From positions 1 to 7,250 of the forward strand of contig JAGRHB010000096.1 in the NCBI GenBank assembly GCA_020445245.1: a stretch of 7,250 nt of DNA, written 5' to 3'. Positions 1 to 6,402 of this stretch are shown one piece after another (positions within the stretch are counted from its first letter, which is position 1; each line of letters opens with the position of its first letter). The notes beneath the pieces were generated by a model that saw only the letters and a list, made by a program, of their open reading frames with translations, was not told the origin of the DNA and did not search any database. Made by a program: the position numbers and the translations under genes. The DNA comes from Gammaproteobacteria bacterium. Its GTDB lineage: Bacteria; Pseudomonadota; Gammaproteobacteria; Chromatiales; Sedimenticolaceae.

Positions 1-878
1 TCGAGCGGGTCTTCCTTGGCGGTGAAATCGACCAGATCTTCGGCACCCACCACCTCGCGCGCCACATAGCCGGCGCTACCGATCTCGTCGGCCAGGCCCA
101 GCCGGATGCCTTCGTTGCCATCCCAGAACAACCCACTGAACAGCGTCGCGTCATCGGCTTTCAGGCGGTCGCCCCGCCCGGTTTTTACGGCCCCGATGAA
201 ATTCTCGTGCAGGTCCTTGAGCAGGCCGGATACATGCACCCTGTCGAACTCGCTGAGCGGGGTGAAGGGATCCAGGATGCCCTTGTGCTCGCCTGCGGTC
301 ATCAGGCGCCGCTCGATACCCAACTCCTGGATCGTGTCGACGAATCCGAAGCCGTTGATCAGTACACCGATCGAACCGATGACACTCGATTCGTTGACAT
401 AGATCTTGTCGGCGGCCGAAGCAACAAAGTAGCCGCCAGAGGCACAGACATCGCTTACCACAGCATACAAAGGGATATCCGGGTACTTCGCCCTCAGGCG
501 CAGGATCTCCTTGTGTATGTCACTGGACTGAACCGGCGAGCCACCAGGTGAATTGATCCGCAGTACCACCGCCTTGGTCTGCTTGTCCTCAAACGCATCG
601 CGCAGCCCGGTCACAATGTTGTCCGCCGAGGCCTTCTCTCCCGCCGCAATCACACCTTCGAGTTCCACCAACGCCGTATGTGACTTCTTGCCCATGGTGG
701 TATCCGCCCAGTCCTTCGGAATCAGGAGCACCAGCAGAAACGCCAGGTACGCGAAGGTCAGAAGCTTGAAGAAGATACCCCAACGCCTTGCCCGACGGCG
801 TTCGACCAATGCGTCTGCCGCCAGTTTTTCAACGAGATCCCTGTGCCAATCACCGTCCGATCCTGTTTTCCACTCCAC
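1..878 (-). CDS. sppA: Signal peptide peptidase SppA (S49 family, short form), 3' end outside window
   Basis: Inner-membrane serine protease that degrades signal peptides left after secretion. The visible 292 residues begin with a charged cytoplasmic stretch. One membrane segment follows at about residues 35-54 (FFKLLTFAYLAFLLVLLIP). The periplasmic S49 domain shows the NSPGGS motif near 109-114 and the nucleophile motif CASGGY, with Ser147. The general-base Lys199 lies in AGEHKGILDPF. The 52-residue Ser-Lys spacing, and even the numbering, match what I recall for Bacillus subtilis SppA (S147/K199). The domain is single, as in the roughly 320-residue short form and unlike the double-length E. 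coli SppA, so about 30 residues should lie beyond position 1. The start is the GTG at 878-876. It has a GGAG ribosome site 8 nt upstream, and an in-frame stop (the HAD gene's TGA) precedes it by one codon, so no upstream start is possible. Last visible gene of the rluC-HAD-sppA unit. Confidence 0.93.
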   Translation of the reverse strand, partial: MEWKTGSDGDWHRDLVEKLAADALVERRRARRWGIFFKLLTFAYLAFLLVLLIPKDWADTTMGKKSHTALVELEGVIAAGEKASADNIVTGLRDAFEDKQTKAVVLRINSPGGSPVQSSDIHKEILRLRAKYPDIPLYAVVSDVCASGGYFVASAADKIYVNESSVIGSIGVLINGFGFVDTIQELGIERRLMTAGEHKGILDPFTPLSEFDRVHVSGLLKDLHENFIGAVKTGRGDRLKADDATLFSGLFWDGNEGIRLGLADEIGSAGYVAREVVGAEDLVDFTAKEDPL

Positions 879-881
879 CGC

Positions 882-1556
882 TCAGACTCCGTTCACGTCG
901 ACTGTGCCGTGCAGCCAGTCGGACAGTTGGAAGAGATCGTCGAAACACGCGTCAGCCCCGTTGGCCAGCAGGCGCGCAGGCGCGTGAACACCGTGTGACA
1001 CGGCCACGGCCGAAACACCGGCATTGCGTGCCATCTGCATATCGTACTCGGTATCGCCGACCATCACGGCACGGCCGGGCGTTGTATCGAGATCGGTGAG
1101 GATATCCTGGAGCATCTGCGGATGCGGCTTGGAGAACGCTTCGTCGGCACAACGCGTCGCATGAAAAAAACGGCCCAGCCCGCTTTCTTCCAGTGCCTTG
1201 TCCAGCCCGCGCCGGCTCTTGCCAGTGGCAACCGCGAGCAACACACCGGCGTCGAACAGGCGCTCGATCATTTCACCGGCACCGGCGAACATCGGTGCCG
1301 GGACGACCTCGTCTCCGAGCCAGTGTGCACGATAGGCGTCGACCAGCGCTGCGACCGCAGGCGCATCGGCAACCGGGAAAAGGCGCTGTACCGCCTCGAT
1401 CAGCCCGAGCCCTATCACATCCCGGGCCGCGGCGTTGTCCGGAACAGCCACACCCACCTGCGACGCGGCCCGCTGCATGCAGGTCACAATGCGTGACTCC
1501 GAGTCCATCAGGGTGCCATCCCAGTCAAACACCACCAGTTCGAACGTTCTTTTCAT
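882..1556 (-). CDS. HAD-superfamily phosphatase, phosphoglycolate-phosphatase (Gph) like
   Basis: Cytoplasmic haloacid-dehalogenase-type phosphohydrolase of 224 residues. The substrate cannot be read from the sequence; resemblance is to Gph/beta-phosphoglucomutase-like enzymes. All four HAD motifs are present. Motif I is DWDGTLMDS, with nucleophile Asp11 and acid/base Asp13. Motif II is ATGK with Thr111. Motif III is SKPHP with Lys143. Motif IV is GDTEYD with Asp168 and Asp172, which coordinate magnesium. Residues about 20-85 form the helical C1-type cap. The ATG at 1556 was chosen because motif I follows within ten residues and a GGAG lies 4 nt upstream. The open frame continues further upstream, but that part is the shadow of rluC. 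The gene overlaps the 3' end of rluC by 32 nt and ends 3 nt before sppA. The same rluC-HAD-sppA order is known in Pseudomonas. Confidence 0.9.
   Translation of the reverse strand: MKRTFELVVFDWDGTLMDSESRIVTCMQRAASQVGVAVPDNAAARDVIGLGLIEAVQRLFPVADAPAVAALVDAYRAHWLGDEVVPAPMFAGAGEMIERLFDAGVLLAVATGKSRRGLDKALEESGLGRFFHATRCADEAFSKPHPQMLQDILTDLDTTPGRAVMVGDTEYDMQMARNAGVSAVAVSHGVHAPARLLANGADACFDDLFQLSDWLHGTVDVNGV
887..890 (-). promoter_or_regulatory. Ribosome binding site of sppA
   Basis: GGAG on the minus strand, 8 nt before the GTG start at 878. It lies inside the last codons of the upstream HAD gene. This supports the GTG start, and the arrangement suggests translational coupling. Confidence 0.6.
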
Positions 1557-2505
1557 GTGTCTCCAGCGCCGCGAGGACCGTCTGCAGATCTGCAGGCAGG
1601 GGCGCCTCGACGGCAAACTTTCTGTGATCTTCCGGCCAGGTGAATCGCAGCGACGCGGCATGCAGGAACAGGCGCCGCAGCCCAAGTTCCCGTAAGGCGC
1701 GATCAGCCGCCTCGCTGCCATATTTCGCGTCCCCAAGGATGGGCGTCCCGTTGGCTGCCGCATGGACGCGAATCTGGTGGGTGCGCCCCGTCTCCAGCAC
1801 CGCCTCAACCAAGGTAGCTTCGGCGAACCGCCTTAGCACAGTGAAATGCGTCACCGCGGGCTTGCCTTCCGGATCCACCTTTACCACCCTTTCGCCACTG
1901 TGCAGGGTGTTCTTCTGCAACGGCAGGTCCGCGCGCCAACCGCCTTTGCGAATCCGGCCGGCCAGAAGAGCCAGATAGCGCTTTTCGATCTTTCCGCCAC
2001 GCTGAAGTTCCTGCAGGGTCCGCAGGGCACTGCGTTTCTTGGCCAGCATCAGGCAGCCTGAGGTGTCACGATCAAGCCGGTGCGCCAGTTCCAGATACGG
2101 CGAATCGGCACGCGAGGCACGCAGAATCTCGATCACGCCGTGCGACAGACCACTGCCGCCATGCACTGCCAGCCCGGCAGGTTTATTCACTATCAAGATG
2201 AGACTATCTTCGTAGCTAATTGAGTTTTCTATCAATTCAATCAAGTTTCGAGTCGGCGGCCGGGCCGTGCCCTCGCTGCGGCGCAGCGGCGGAATTCGGA
2301 CGACATCGCCCAGCTGCAGGCGTCGCGCGGGCTTGCTGCGCCCACTGTTGACTCGCACCTCACCGCGACGCAGAACACGGTACACCCAGCTTCGCGGCAC
2401 CCCTTTGAGCTGTGTGATCAGAAAATTGTCGAGTCGCTGCCCGTCGTTGTTTTCATCGACCGTGACCGACTGCGCACGCAACGACCCCTGCTCCGACTCA
2501 GACAT
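1525..2505 (-). CDS. rluC: 23S rRNA pseudouridine synthase RluC
   Basis: RluA-family pseudouridine synthase of 326 residues (E. coli RluC is about 319). E. coli RluC isomerises U955, U2504 and U2580 of 23S rRNA; that specificity is inferred here. An S4 RNA-binding domain occupies about residues 23-75 (DGQRLDNFL, then the RRGEVRVN turn). The catalytic domain follows: NKPAGLAVHGG at about 107-117, the signature HRLDRDTSG with catalytic Asp145, and the late motifs RTHQIRVH (241-248) and LHAASLRF (281-288). RluC rather than RluD is favoured by close similarity around the signature and by the position divergent from rne, which also occurs in E. coli. The start ATG at 2505 gives a normal N-terminus. 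A GGA lies about 7 nt upstream, while the open frame further upstream has no domain character. First gene of the rluC-HAD-sppA unit. Confidence 0.95.
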   Translation of the reverse strand: MSESEQGSLRAQSVTVDENNDGQRLDNFLITQLKGVPRSWVYRVLRRGEVRVNSGRSKPARRLQLGDVVRIPPLRRSEGTARPPTRNLIELIENSISYEDSLILIVNKPAGLAVHGGSGLSHGVIEILRASRADSPYLELAHRLDRDTSGCLMLAKKRSALRTLQELQRGGKIEKRYLALLAGRIRKGGWRADLPLQKNTLHSGERVVKVDPEGKPAVTHFTVLRRFAEATLVEAVLETGRTHQIRVHAAANGTPILGDAKYGSEAADRALRELGLRRLFLHAASLRFTWPEDHRKFAVEAPLPADLQTVLAALETHEKNVRTGGV

Positions 2506-2520
2506 TTCCCATCCACATGC

Positions 2521-2560
2521 GCAAAAAATGATGCATCTGACTGATAATTTGATATATTTC
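2521..2560. promoter_or_regulatory. AT-rich candidate promoter stretch between rluC and rne
   Basis: The only clearly AT-rich 40 bp of the gap. On the plus strand GATAAT (2543-2548) is five of six to the -10 consensus, but no good -35 lies at 16-18 bp. On the minus strand TATATC (2556-2551) with a weak CGCACA 17 bp upstream could serve rluC. If the plus-strand element is the rne promoter, the leader would be about 430 nt. This rests on weak matches. Confidence 0.25.
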
Positions 2561-2633
2561 GCCGAAGCTGCGGTGTGCGGCGTGGCCACGAAGAGCCATA
2601 GCGGGAGCACGCTTCGGTAGATGAATTCTGCGC

Positions 2634-2650
2634 ATCGGGAGAATCCCGGT
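2634..2650 (+). other. Small hairpin in the rne leader region
   Basis: CGGGA at 2636-2640 pairs exactly with TCCCG at 2644-2648 around a GAA triloop. A T-G wobble and an A-T pair extend it to seven pairs. It could form in a rne leader transcript. Confidence 0.3.
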
Positions 2651-2690
2651 ACGGACGTAGCGCGCGAGCATGCGGCGCAAACCTCTCCAA

Positions 2691-2703
2691 GTTGCTTTGC
2701 AAC
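2691..2703 (+). other. Small hairpin in the rne leader region
   Basis: GTTGC (2691-2695) and GCAAC (2699-2703) form a perfect five-pair stem with a TTT loop. It is short and may be chance, but it lies in noncoding sequence upstream of rne beside another compact stem at 2634-2650. Confidence 0.25.
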
Positions 2704-2820
2704 CCGTGACGAGCGGATCGCGTTCTTCGAAGTGAGAATGCTACCCGACCCCATGCAACGAGCGCCAGAAAATAGCGGCATGACTGAATCCGGACGTGGA
2801 CGGCAGCTGATCCAGCACCA

Positions 2821-2873
2821 CGGGCCATGGCCATTCGCATGTCATCACTGATTTCGCCTTTGCCCGGTTTTTT
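2821..2873 (+). terminator. Possible terminator or attenuator in the rne leader
   Basis: CGGGC (2821-2825) can pair with GCCCG (2862-2866). An inner GGC (2829-2831) can pair with GCC (2856-2858). One base later a run of six T follows (2868-2873), which is the layout of an intrinsic terminator about 110 nt before the rne start. The same GCCC (2862-2865) can instead pair with GGGC (2874-2877), closing the T-run in a loop, so two exclusive folds exist. The stem is interrupted and the loop is long, so the call is tentative. Confidence 0.25.
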
Positions 2874-2897
2874 GGGCCCAGACCTCTGCACGGGTCG

Positions 2898-2932
2898 ATT
2901 CGCGCGTTATTCCATTCGCGCAATTCGGCGCG
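2898..2932 (+). repeat. Short direct repeats ATTCGCGC upstream of rne
   Basis: ATTCGCGC occurs at 2898-2905 and again at 2914-2921. A relaxed copy, ATTCGGCGCG, lies at 2923-2932. All are in the 90 bp before rne. The first two starts are 16 bp apart. This could be a protein or RNA binding region, or chance in GC-rich noncoding DNA. Confidence 0.3.
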
Positions 2933-2971
2933 ACAGCCGTCTGTGGTTCGTCAGGCCGCCGCTGGGGCAAC

Positions 2972-2976
2972 AAGGA
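2972..2976 (+). promoter_or_regulatory. Ribosome binding site of rne
   Basis: AAGGA with a 7-nt spacing to the ATG at 2984, in an A/T-rich context. This is a strong site that fixes the start. Confidence 0.75.
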
Positions 2977-2983
2977 TAAATAA

Positions 2984-5527
2984 ATGAAGCGCATGCTGAT
3001 CAACGCAACTCAGCCAGAAGAGTTGCGCGTGGCCATCGTCGATGGTCAAAAGCTGTACAACCTCGATATCGAATCTCCCGGTCGGGAGATGAAGAAAGCC
3101 AATATCTACAAGGGTCGCATCACCCGCGTCGAGCCCAGTCTCGAAGCCGCCTTCGTCGATTATGGCGCCGACCGGCACGGCTTCCTGCCGATGAAAGAGA
3201 TCTCCCGGCTGTACTTCAACAACGATGCATTCGAAGCCGGCAAACGCAATATCAACGAGTTGCTGAAGGAAGGACAGGAGGTCATCGTCCAGGTCGAGAA
3301 AGAGGAGCGAGGCAACAAAGGGGCCGCACTCACCACTTTCCTGTCGCTGGCCGGCCGCTACCTGGTGTTGATGCCGAACAACCCCCGGGCTGGCGGCGTA
3401 TCGCGTCGTATCGAGGGCCAGGATCGCTCCGAACTGCGTGAGGCGATGAGCGTGCTCGAGATCCCCGAGGGCATGGGCCTGATCGTGCGAACCGCCGGTG
3501 TGGGCAAGAACGCCGAAGAACTCCAATGGGACCTCGACTACCTGCTGCAGCTGTGGCAGGCGATCGAACAATCCGCAGGTGAGCGCAAGGCCCCGTTCCT
3601 GATCTACCAGGAAAGCAACGTGATCATCCGCTCGATCCGCGACCACCTGCGTGCAGATATCGGCGAGATAGTGGTCGACCGCCCGGAAACTTTCGAGCAG
3701 GCAAAGCAGTTCATCGAGCAGGTAATGCCCAAATACCTGCGCAAGCTGCGTCTGTACGAAGACGAGGTGCCGCTGTTTTCGCGCTACCAGATCGAGTCGC
3801 AAATCGAGTCCGCATTCCGTCGCGAACTGAGGTTGCCGTCCGGTGGTGCCATCGTGATCGATCACACCGAGGCACTGACCTCTGTCGACATCAACTCGGC
3901 GCGCGCCACCAAGGGTGCCGATATCGAGGAAACCGCCCTCAACACCAACCTCGAGGCGGCCGACGAAATCGCACGTCAGCTTCGGCTGCGTGACCTAGGC
4001 GGCCTGTTCGTCATCGATTTCATCGACATGACGCCTTCGCGCAACCAGCGTGAGGTGGAAAACCGCCTGAAAGAGGCGATGAAGGAAGACCGTGCGCGGG
4101 TTCAGATCGGACGCATTTCGCGCTTTGGCCTGCTCGAGATGTCACGACAGCGCCTGCGTCCCTCGCTGGGCGAGTCGGCGCACCGCGTCTGCCCACGCTG
4201 CGACGGCCACGGCCACATCCGAAGCGTCGATTCGCTCGCGCTGTCTATCCTGCGCATCGTTGAGGAGGAGGCTCTGAAAGAGAATACCGGCCGCGTGACC
4301 GCGCAGTTGCCGGTCGAGGTCGCGACCTACCTGCTCAACGAGAAGCGGCAGATGATCGCGGACGCAGAGAAGCGCCACGACGTCAGCATCGTGCTCATTC
4401 CCAACCGCCACCTCGAGACCCCGAAATACGAGATCGAGCGTGTGCGGCGCCAGGACATCCAGGACGAAGAGACCCCCAGTCACGCCCTCGAGAAGGAATT
4501 CAAGCCGCAGAACATGCCCCCGGTCGAGCGCGCCCAACCACGTGTGGAGCAACCCGCAGTCAGGCAGATCGCACCTGCGTCGCCGGCGCCGCAGCGCCCT
4601 GACACTGACGTCGATACAGACCGGACAGCAGCTCCCGCACCCGTTCCTGTACCAGGCCCGGCGACCAGCGAGAGCGGTTTCATCAAACGCCTGTTCAGCA
4701 GCATTTTCGCACCGCGCGACGAAGCGGGCACCGCGCGAACTGCGCCTGGGCAGGCAAAGCCGCCTCAGCCCGAAGCAGCCGAGAAGCCGCCAGAAGAAAA
4801 TCAGCCTCGTGGCAACGGCCAACGCCGTGGTGGTCAGCGCAGTGCAAGTAACCGACAGGGCGACGGACGGCCGGCGCGCAACCGGCGCAGCAGTGGTCAA
4901 CGCAACGAGTCATCGAACCGGCCGACTGGCCCGAGAAGTGACGCCCAGCCCGTCGAAAAGCCGGCGATCGAACCCAAAGACGCCTCGCCCACTGCCCCGC
5001 AGGCAGCGGACGGCACCTCGGGGGAGGCCGGCGACGGCACCGTCAAGCGCAGCTCGCGCCGCGGTCGGCGTGGTGGCCGTCGGCGTCGCAGTGGCGACCG
5101 GCCCGCGACAGAAGGCCAGACACAAAATGACGCAACGCCAGACAACAAAGCCGGCGATGCACCGAGCGAAGGGGCCGCTCAGCCTGAGCCGCGCCAGCAG
5201 GACCGAGGCAACCGCCGCGCACCTGCTACCAGGGCGGCAGAGCCTGCCGGCAGAACCGATGTGTCGGCCCCCAACCCCGCCCCCGAGGCACCGTCCGCCC
5301 CAGCCTCGGCAGGCGCCCCGGCGGCAGTGCAACTGTCTACGACCACGGCGGCTGCAACACCAGCTTTGGAAACACCCAAGCGGCGCAGGGACGAAGGCCC
5401 GGACACGCCAAAAGCTGCAGTTGCCACCCCAAGGGCTGAATCGCCTGAACGCGCGGTGACGAAACCTGCCGCCAAAGTGGAAACGGTGCCCGAGCCAAAG
5501 GCATCGCCCTCCTCGGGCAACGACTGA
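2984..5527 (+). CDS. rne: Ribonuclease E
   Basis: Essential endoribonuclease for mRNA decay and rRNA/tRNA maturation, and scaffold of the degradosome at the inner membrane. It has 847 residues against 1061 in E. coli; the difference lies in the noncatalytic half. The N-terminus [10 protein letters not shown] matches E. coli almost exactly. The S1 domain (about 36-118) keeps Phe57, Phe67 and Lys112. The 5'-monophosphate sensor keeps Arg169-Thr170 (VRTAG). Catalytic Asp302 (TSVDINSA) and Asp345 (VIDFIDM) correspond to E. coli D303/D346. The zinc-link is CPRC, Cys403 and Cys406. After about residue 500 the chain is low complexity, rich in Pro, Ala, Arg and Gln. It has an amphipathic segment [11 protein letters not shown] at 565-575, where E. 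coli has its membrane-targeting helix, and Arg-rich stretches near 609-640 and 688-705 that probably bind RNA. No PNPase- or enolase-binding motif is recognisable. Feedback autoregulation through the leader is inferred from E. coli. Confidence 0.98.
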   Translation: MKRMLINATQPEELRVAIVDGQKLYNLDIESPGREMKKANIYKGRITRVEPSLEAAFVDYGADRHGFLPMKEISRLYFNNDAFEAGKRNINELLKEGQEVIVQVEKEERGNKGAALTTFLSLAGRYLVLMPNNPRAGGVSRRIEGQDRSELREAMSVLEIPEGMGLIVRTAGVGKNAEELQWDLDYLLQLWQAIEQSAGERKAPFLIYQESNVIIRSIRDHLRADIGEIVVDRPETFEQAKQFIEQVMPKYLRKLRLYEDEVPLFSRYQIESQIESAFRRELRLPSGGAIVIDHTEALTSVDINSARATKGADIEETALNTNLEAADEIARQLRLRDLGGLFVIDFIDMTPSRNQREVENRLKEAMKEDRARVQIGRISRFGLLEMSRQRLRPSLGESAHRVCPRCDGHGHIRSVDSLALSILRIVEEEALKENTGRVTAQLPVEVATYLLNEKRQMIADAEKRHDVSIVLIPNRHLETPKYEIERVRRQDIQDEETPSHALEKEFKPQNMPPVERAQPRVEQPAVRQIAPASPAPQRPDTDVDTDRTAAPAPVPVPGPATSESGFIKRLFSSIFAPRDEAGTARTAPGQAKPPQPEAAEKPPEENQPRGNGQRRGGQRSASNRQGDGRPARNRRSSGQRNESSNRPTGPRSDAQPVEKPAIEPKDASPTAPQAADGTSGEAGDGTVKRSSRRGRRGGRRRRSGDRPATEGQTQNDATPDNKAGDAPSEGAAQPEPRQQDRGNRRAPATRAAEPAGRTDVSAPNPAPEAPSAPASAGAPAAVQLSTTTAAATPALETPKRRRDEGPDTPKAAVATPRAESPERAVTKPAAKVETVPEPKASPSSGND

Positions 5528-5585
5528 GCAGTCACGTCGTCGGGGTCAATTCCGGCCGGTCAGCCCGAGGAGGAAACAGGCGACA
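5528..5585. other. Convergent gap between rne and the phosphatase gene
   Basis: 58 bp separating the stops of two convergent genes. TCGGG (5540-5544) can pair with CCCGA (5564-5568) around a 19-nt loop that contains the palindrome CCGGCCGG. There is no T-run on either strand, so any termination here would be weak or factor-dependent. In Pseudomonas, murB sits between these two genes; here there is no room for it. Confidence 0.3.
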
Positions 5586-6062
5586 TCACCCCAGGTGTTG
5601 CCGCCTGATTTCTTCAAGCAGACCCTCCGCCGCGGCCTCGACCAGGTCGAACACGCGATCAAACCCGGAGGCACCGCCGTAGTAAGGGTCCGGGACCTCA
5701 CGTGTGCGCATCTGCGGCGCGAAATCCATGAACATGTGTATTTTGTCGACGTGCTGATCCGGGCACACGGCACTGAGTGCCATGTAGTTGTCCTGATCCA
5801 TCGCCAGGACATAGTCGAACTCATCGAAGTCACCGACGTCGACACGACGCGCCACCAGGTCTGAAAGATCGACACCGCGACGGGCTGCGGTCGCCTGCGC
5901 ACGCTTGTCCGGCGAGCTGCCGACGTGGTAGGCGTGTGTCCCGGCGGAGTCTATGCTGATTGCATGAGCCAGCCCCTGCCTGTCGACGAGATCGCGAAAC
6001 ACGCCATGCGCCGTGGGCGAACGGCAGATATTCCCCATACAGACAAAGAGCACCTTCACCAT
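5586..6062 (-). CDS. Low-molecular-weight protein-tyrosine phosphatase
   Basis: Cytoplasmic phosphatase of 158 residues, the normal size for the LMW-PTP (Wzb/PtpA) family. It hydrolyses phosphotyrosine through a cysteinyl-phosphate intermediate. The P-loop lies at the N-terminus: C-x5-R-S with nucleophile Cys8, Arg14 and Ser15 (VCMGNICRSP). The general acid is Asp125 in the late DPYY motif. An SAGTHAYHVG stretch at 39-48 and DFDEFDYVLAMD at 78-89 are also typical. ATG 6062 was chosen because the P-loop must lie within about ten residues of the start, and a GGAGAAGG stretch lies about 10 nt upstream. No tyrosine kinase or capsule gene is in view, so the partner is unknown. Arsenate reductases share the fold, but the DPYY acid motif favours a phosphatase. 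The gene lies 331 nt downstream of kdsB on the same strand, and that gap holds an opposite-strand gene. Confidence 0.92.
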   Translation of the reverse strand: MVKVLFVCMGNICRSPTAHGVFRDLVDRQGLAHAISIDSAGTHAYHVGSSPDKRAQATAARRGVDLSDLVARRVDVGDFDEFDYVLAMDQDNYMALSAVCPDQHVDKIHMFMDFAPQMRTREVPDPYYGGASGFDRVFDLVEAAAEGLLEEIRRQHLG

Positions 6063-6111
6063 AACAACTGTACCTTCTCCCCGCCTATTTCGGCCCGGCG
6101 GTATTATTAAC
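6063..6111. promoter_or_regulatory. Short divergent spacer between the phosphatase gene and the 96-codon gene
   Basis: 49 bp between two divergent starts. On the plus strand TATTAT (6102-6107) ends only 4 nt before the ATG at 6112. If used as a -10 box it would give a nearly leaderless transcript, but no -35 is visible. On the minus strand TAATAA (about 6109-6104) could be a -10 for the phosphatase gene. Both matches are weak. Confidence 0.2.
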
Positions 6112-6402
6112 ATGACCGTGGATGCGCTGCACCGCAGGCTGCGGCAACTCATCGGCGGGCGCTTCGATTACCTCGGCGAGGTCTGGATCCTGATCGAGGT
6201 GTTGGGCGACATCGACAGGGTCGTGCTGAGGCGCTGCATAGACTGTCAGCCCAGAAGCGTACAAGAGAATGCTTACGGCGTCCCGAACCGCCGTGCCGCC
6301 AACACACTCTCGCTGAAGATATCCGACCTCTCCGGCGACGGTTACTCGGAAGATATCCTGATGCTGCTGGAGGGTAGCCACCACGGCGGCGGGTCAGCTT
6401 AG
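6112..6402 (+). CDS. Small protein of unknown function (96 residues), antisense within the kdsB-phosphatase unit
   Basis: I do not recognise this gene with certainty. It encodes a soluble, charged protein. An N-terminal helix-like stretch (about 4-15) is followed by beta-rich sequence at about 17-40 ([14 protein letters not shown], then RVVLRR). Next come one CIDC pair (Cys42, Cys45), a [11 protein letters not shown] turn, another strand near 65-70 and a C-terminal helix near 78-88. This could be a small barrel fold, which is inference. It looks real: by hand count 77 of 96 codons end in G or C, while the same bases read as third positions of the opposite-strand frame are only about 65% GC. 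The start at 6112 is the only in-frame ATG that trims a featureless upstream extension; its ribosome site is weak (GGCGG about 8 nt upstream). It is divergent from the phosphatase gene, and its last three codons overlap the end of kdsB tail to tail by 9 nt. Confidence 0.65.
   Translation: MTVDALHRRLRQLIGGRFDYLGEVWILIEVLGDIDRVVLRRCIDCQPRSVQENAYGVPNRRAANTLSLKISDLSGDGYSEDILMLLEGSHHGGGSA

Larger units (their letters stand above)
2506..2983. promoter_or_regulatory. Divergent rluC/rne intergenic region, probable long rne 5' leader
   Basis: This 478-bp gap has no convincing gene. Open frames crossing it on either strand give low-complexity Arg/Ser-rich or featureless peptides and overlap rluC out of frame. 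It should hold the promoters of both divergent genes. E. coli rne has a 361-nt leader whose hairpins bind RNase E for feedback control, so a long structured leader is plausible here. Seen in it: an AT-rich stretch at 2521-2560, hairpins at 2634-2650 and 2691-2703, a stem followed by six T at 2821-2873, and short direct repeats near 2898-2932. I cannot align it with the E. coli element by eye. Confidence 0.5.

Noticed and set aside
553..987. Plus-strand frame of 144 residues opposite sppA and the HAD gene
   Set aside because: A Ser/Arg-rich antisense frame crossing the junction of two well-supported minus-strand genes.
1582..1595. 14-bp perfect palindrome CTGCAGATCTGCAG
   Set aside because: Lies in the rluC coding sequence. 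A 14-bp palindrome is expected by chance about once in 16 kb, so one in this window is unremarkable.
2823..2832. 10-bp palindrome GGCCATGGCC in the rne leader region
   Set aside because: Too short to call an operator alone; part of it is already considered in the possible attenuator stem.
2418..2891. Minus-strand frame of 157 residues across the rluC/rne gap
   Set aside because: Overlaps the start of rluC out of frame; Arg/Ser-rich with no hydrophobic core or motif.
2951..3865. Minus-strand frame of 304 residues opposite the rne N-terminus
   Set aside because: This region encodes the highly conserved catalytic half of RNase E on the plus strand. The Asp/His/Leu-rich minus-strand peptide is an antisense shadow.
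4142..4900. Minus-strand frame of 252 residues opposite rne
   Set aside because: An antisense open frame produced by the high third-position GC of rne; the peptide is Arg/Ala/Leu-rich without motifs.
4440..5459. Plus-strand frame of 339 residues inside the rne tail
   Set aside because: An Arg/Pro/Ser-rich translation of the GC-rich, repetitive RNase E tail in another frame, with no domain character. The rne frame is continuous through the region.
6085..6384. Minus-strand frame of 99 residues fitting neatly between kdsB and the phosphatase gene
   Set aside because: Its spacing would suit an operon member, but third-position GC is only about 65% against about 80% for the plus-strand frame. 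The peptide reads like the reverse complement of a real protein. The plus-strand call was preferred.
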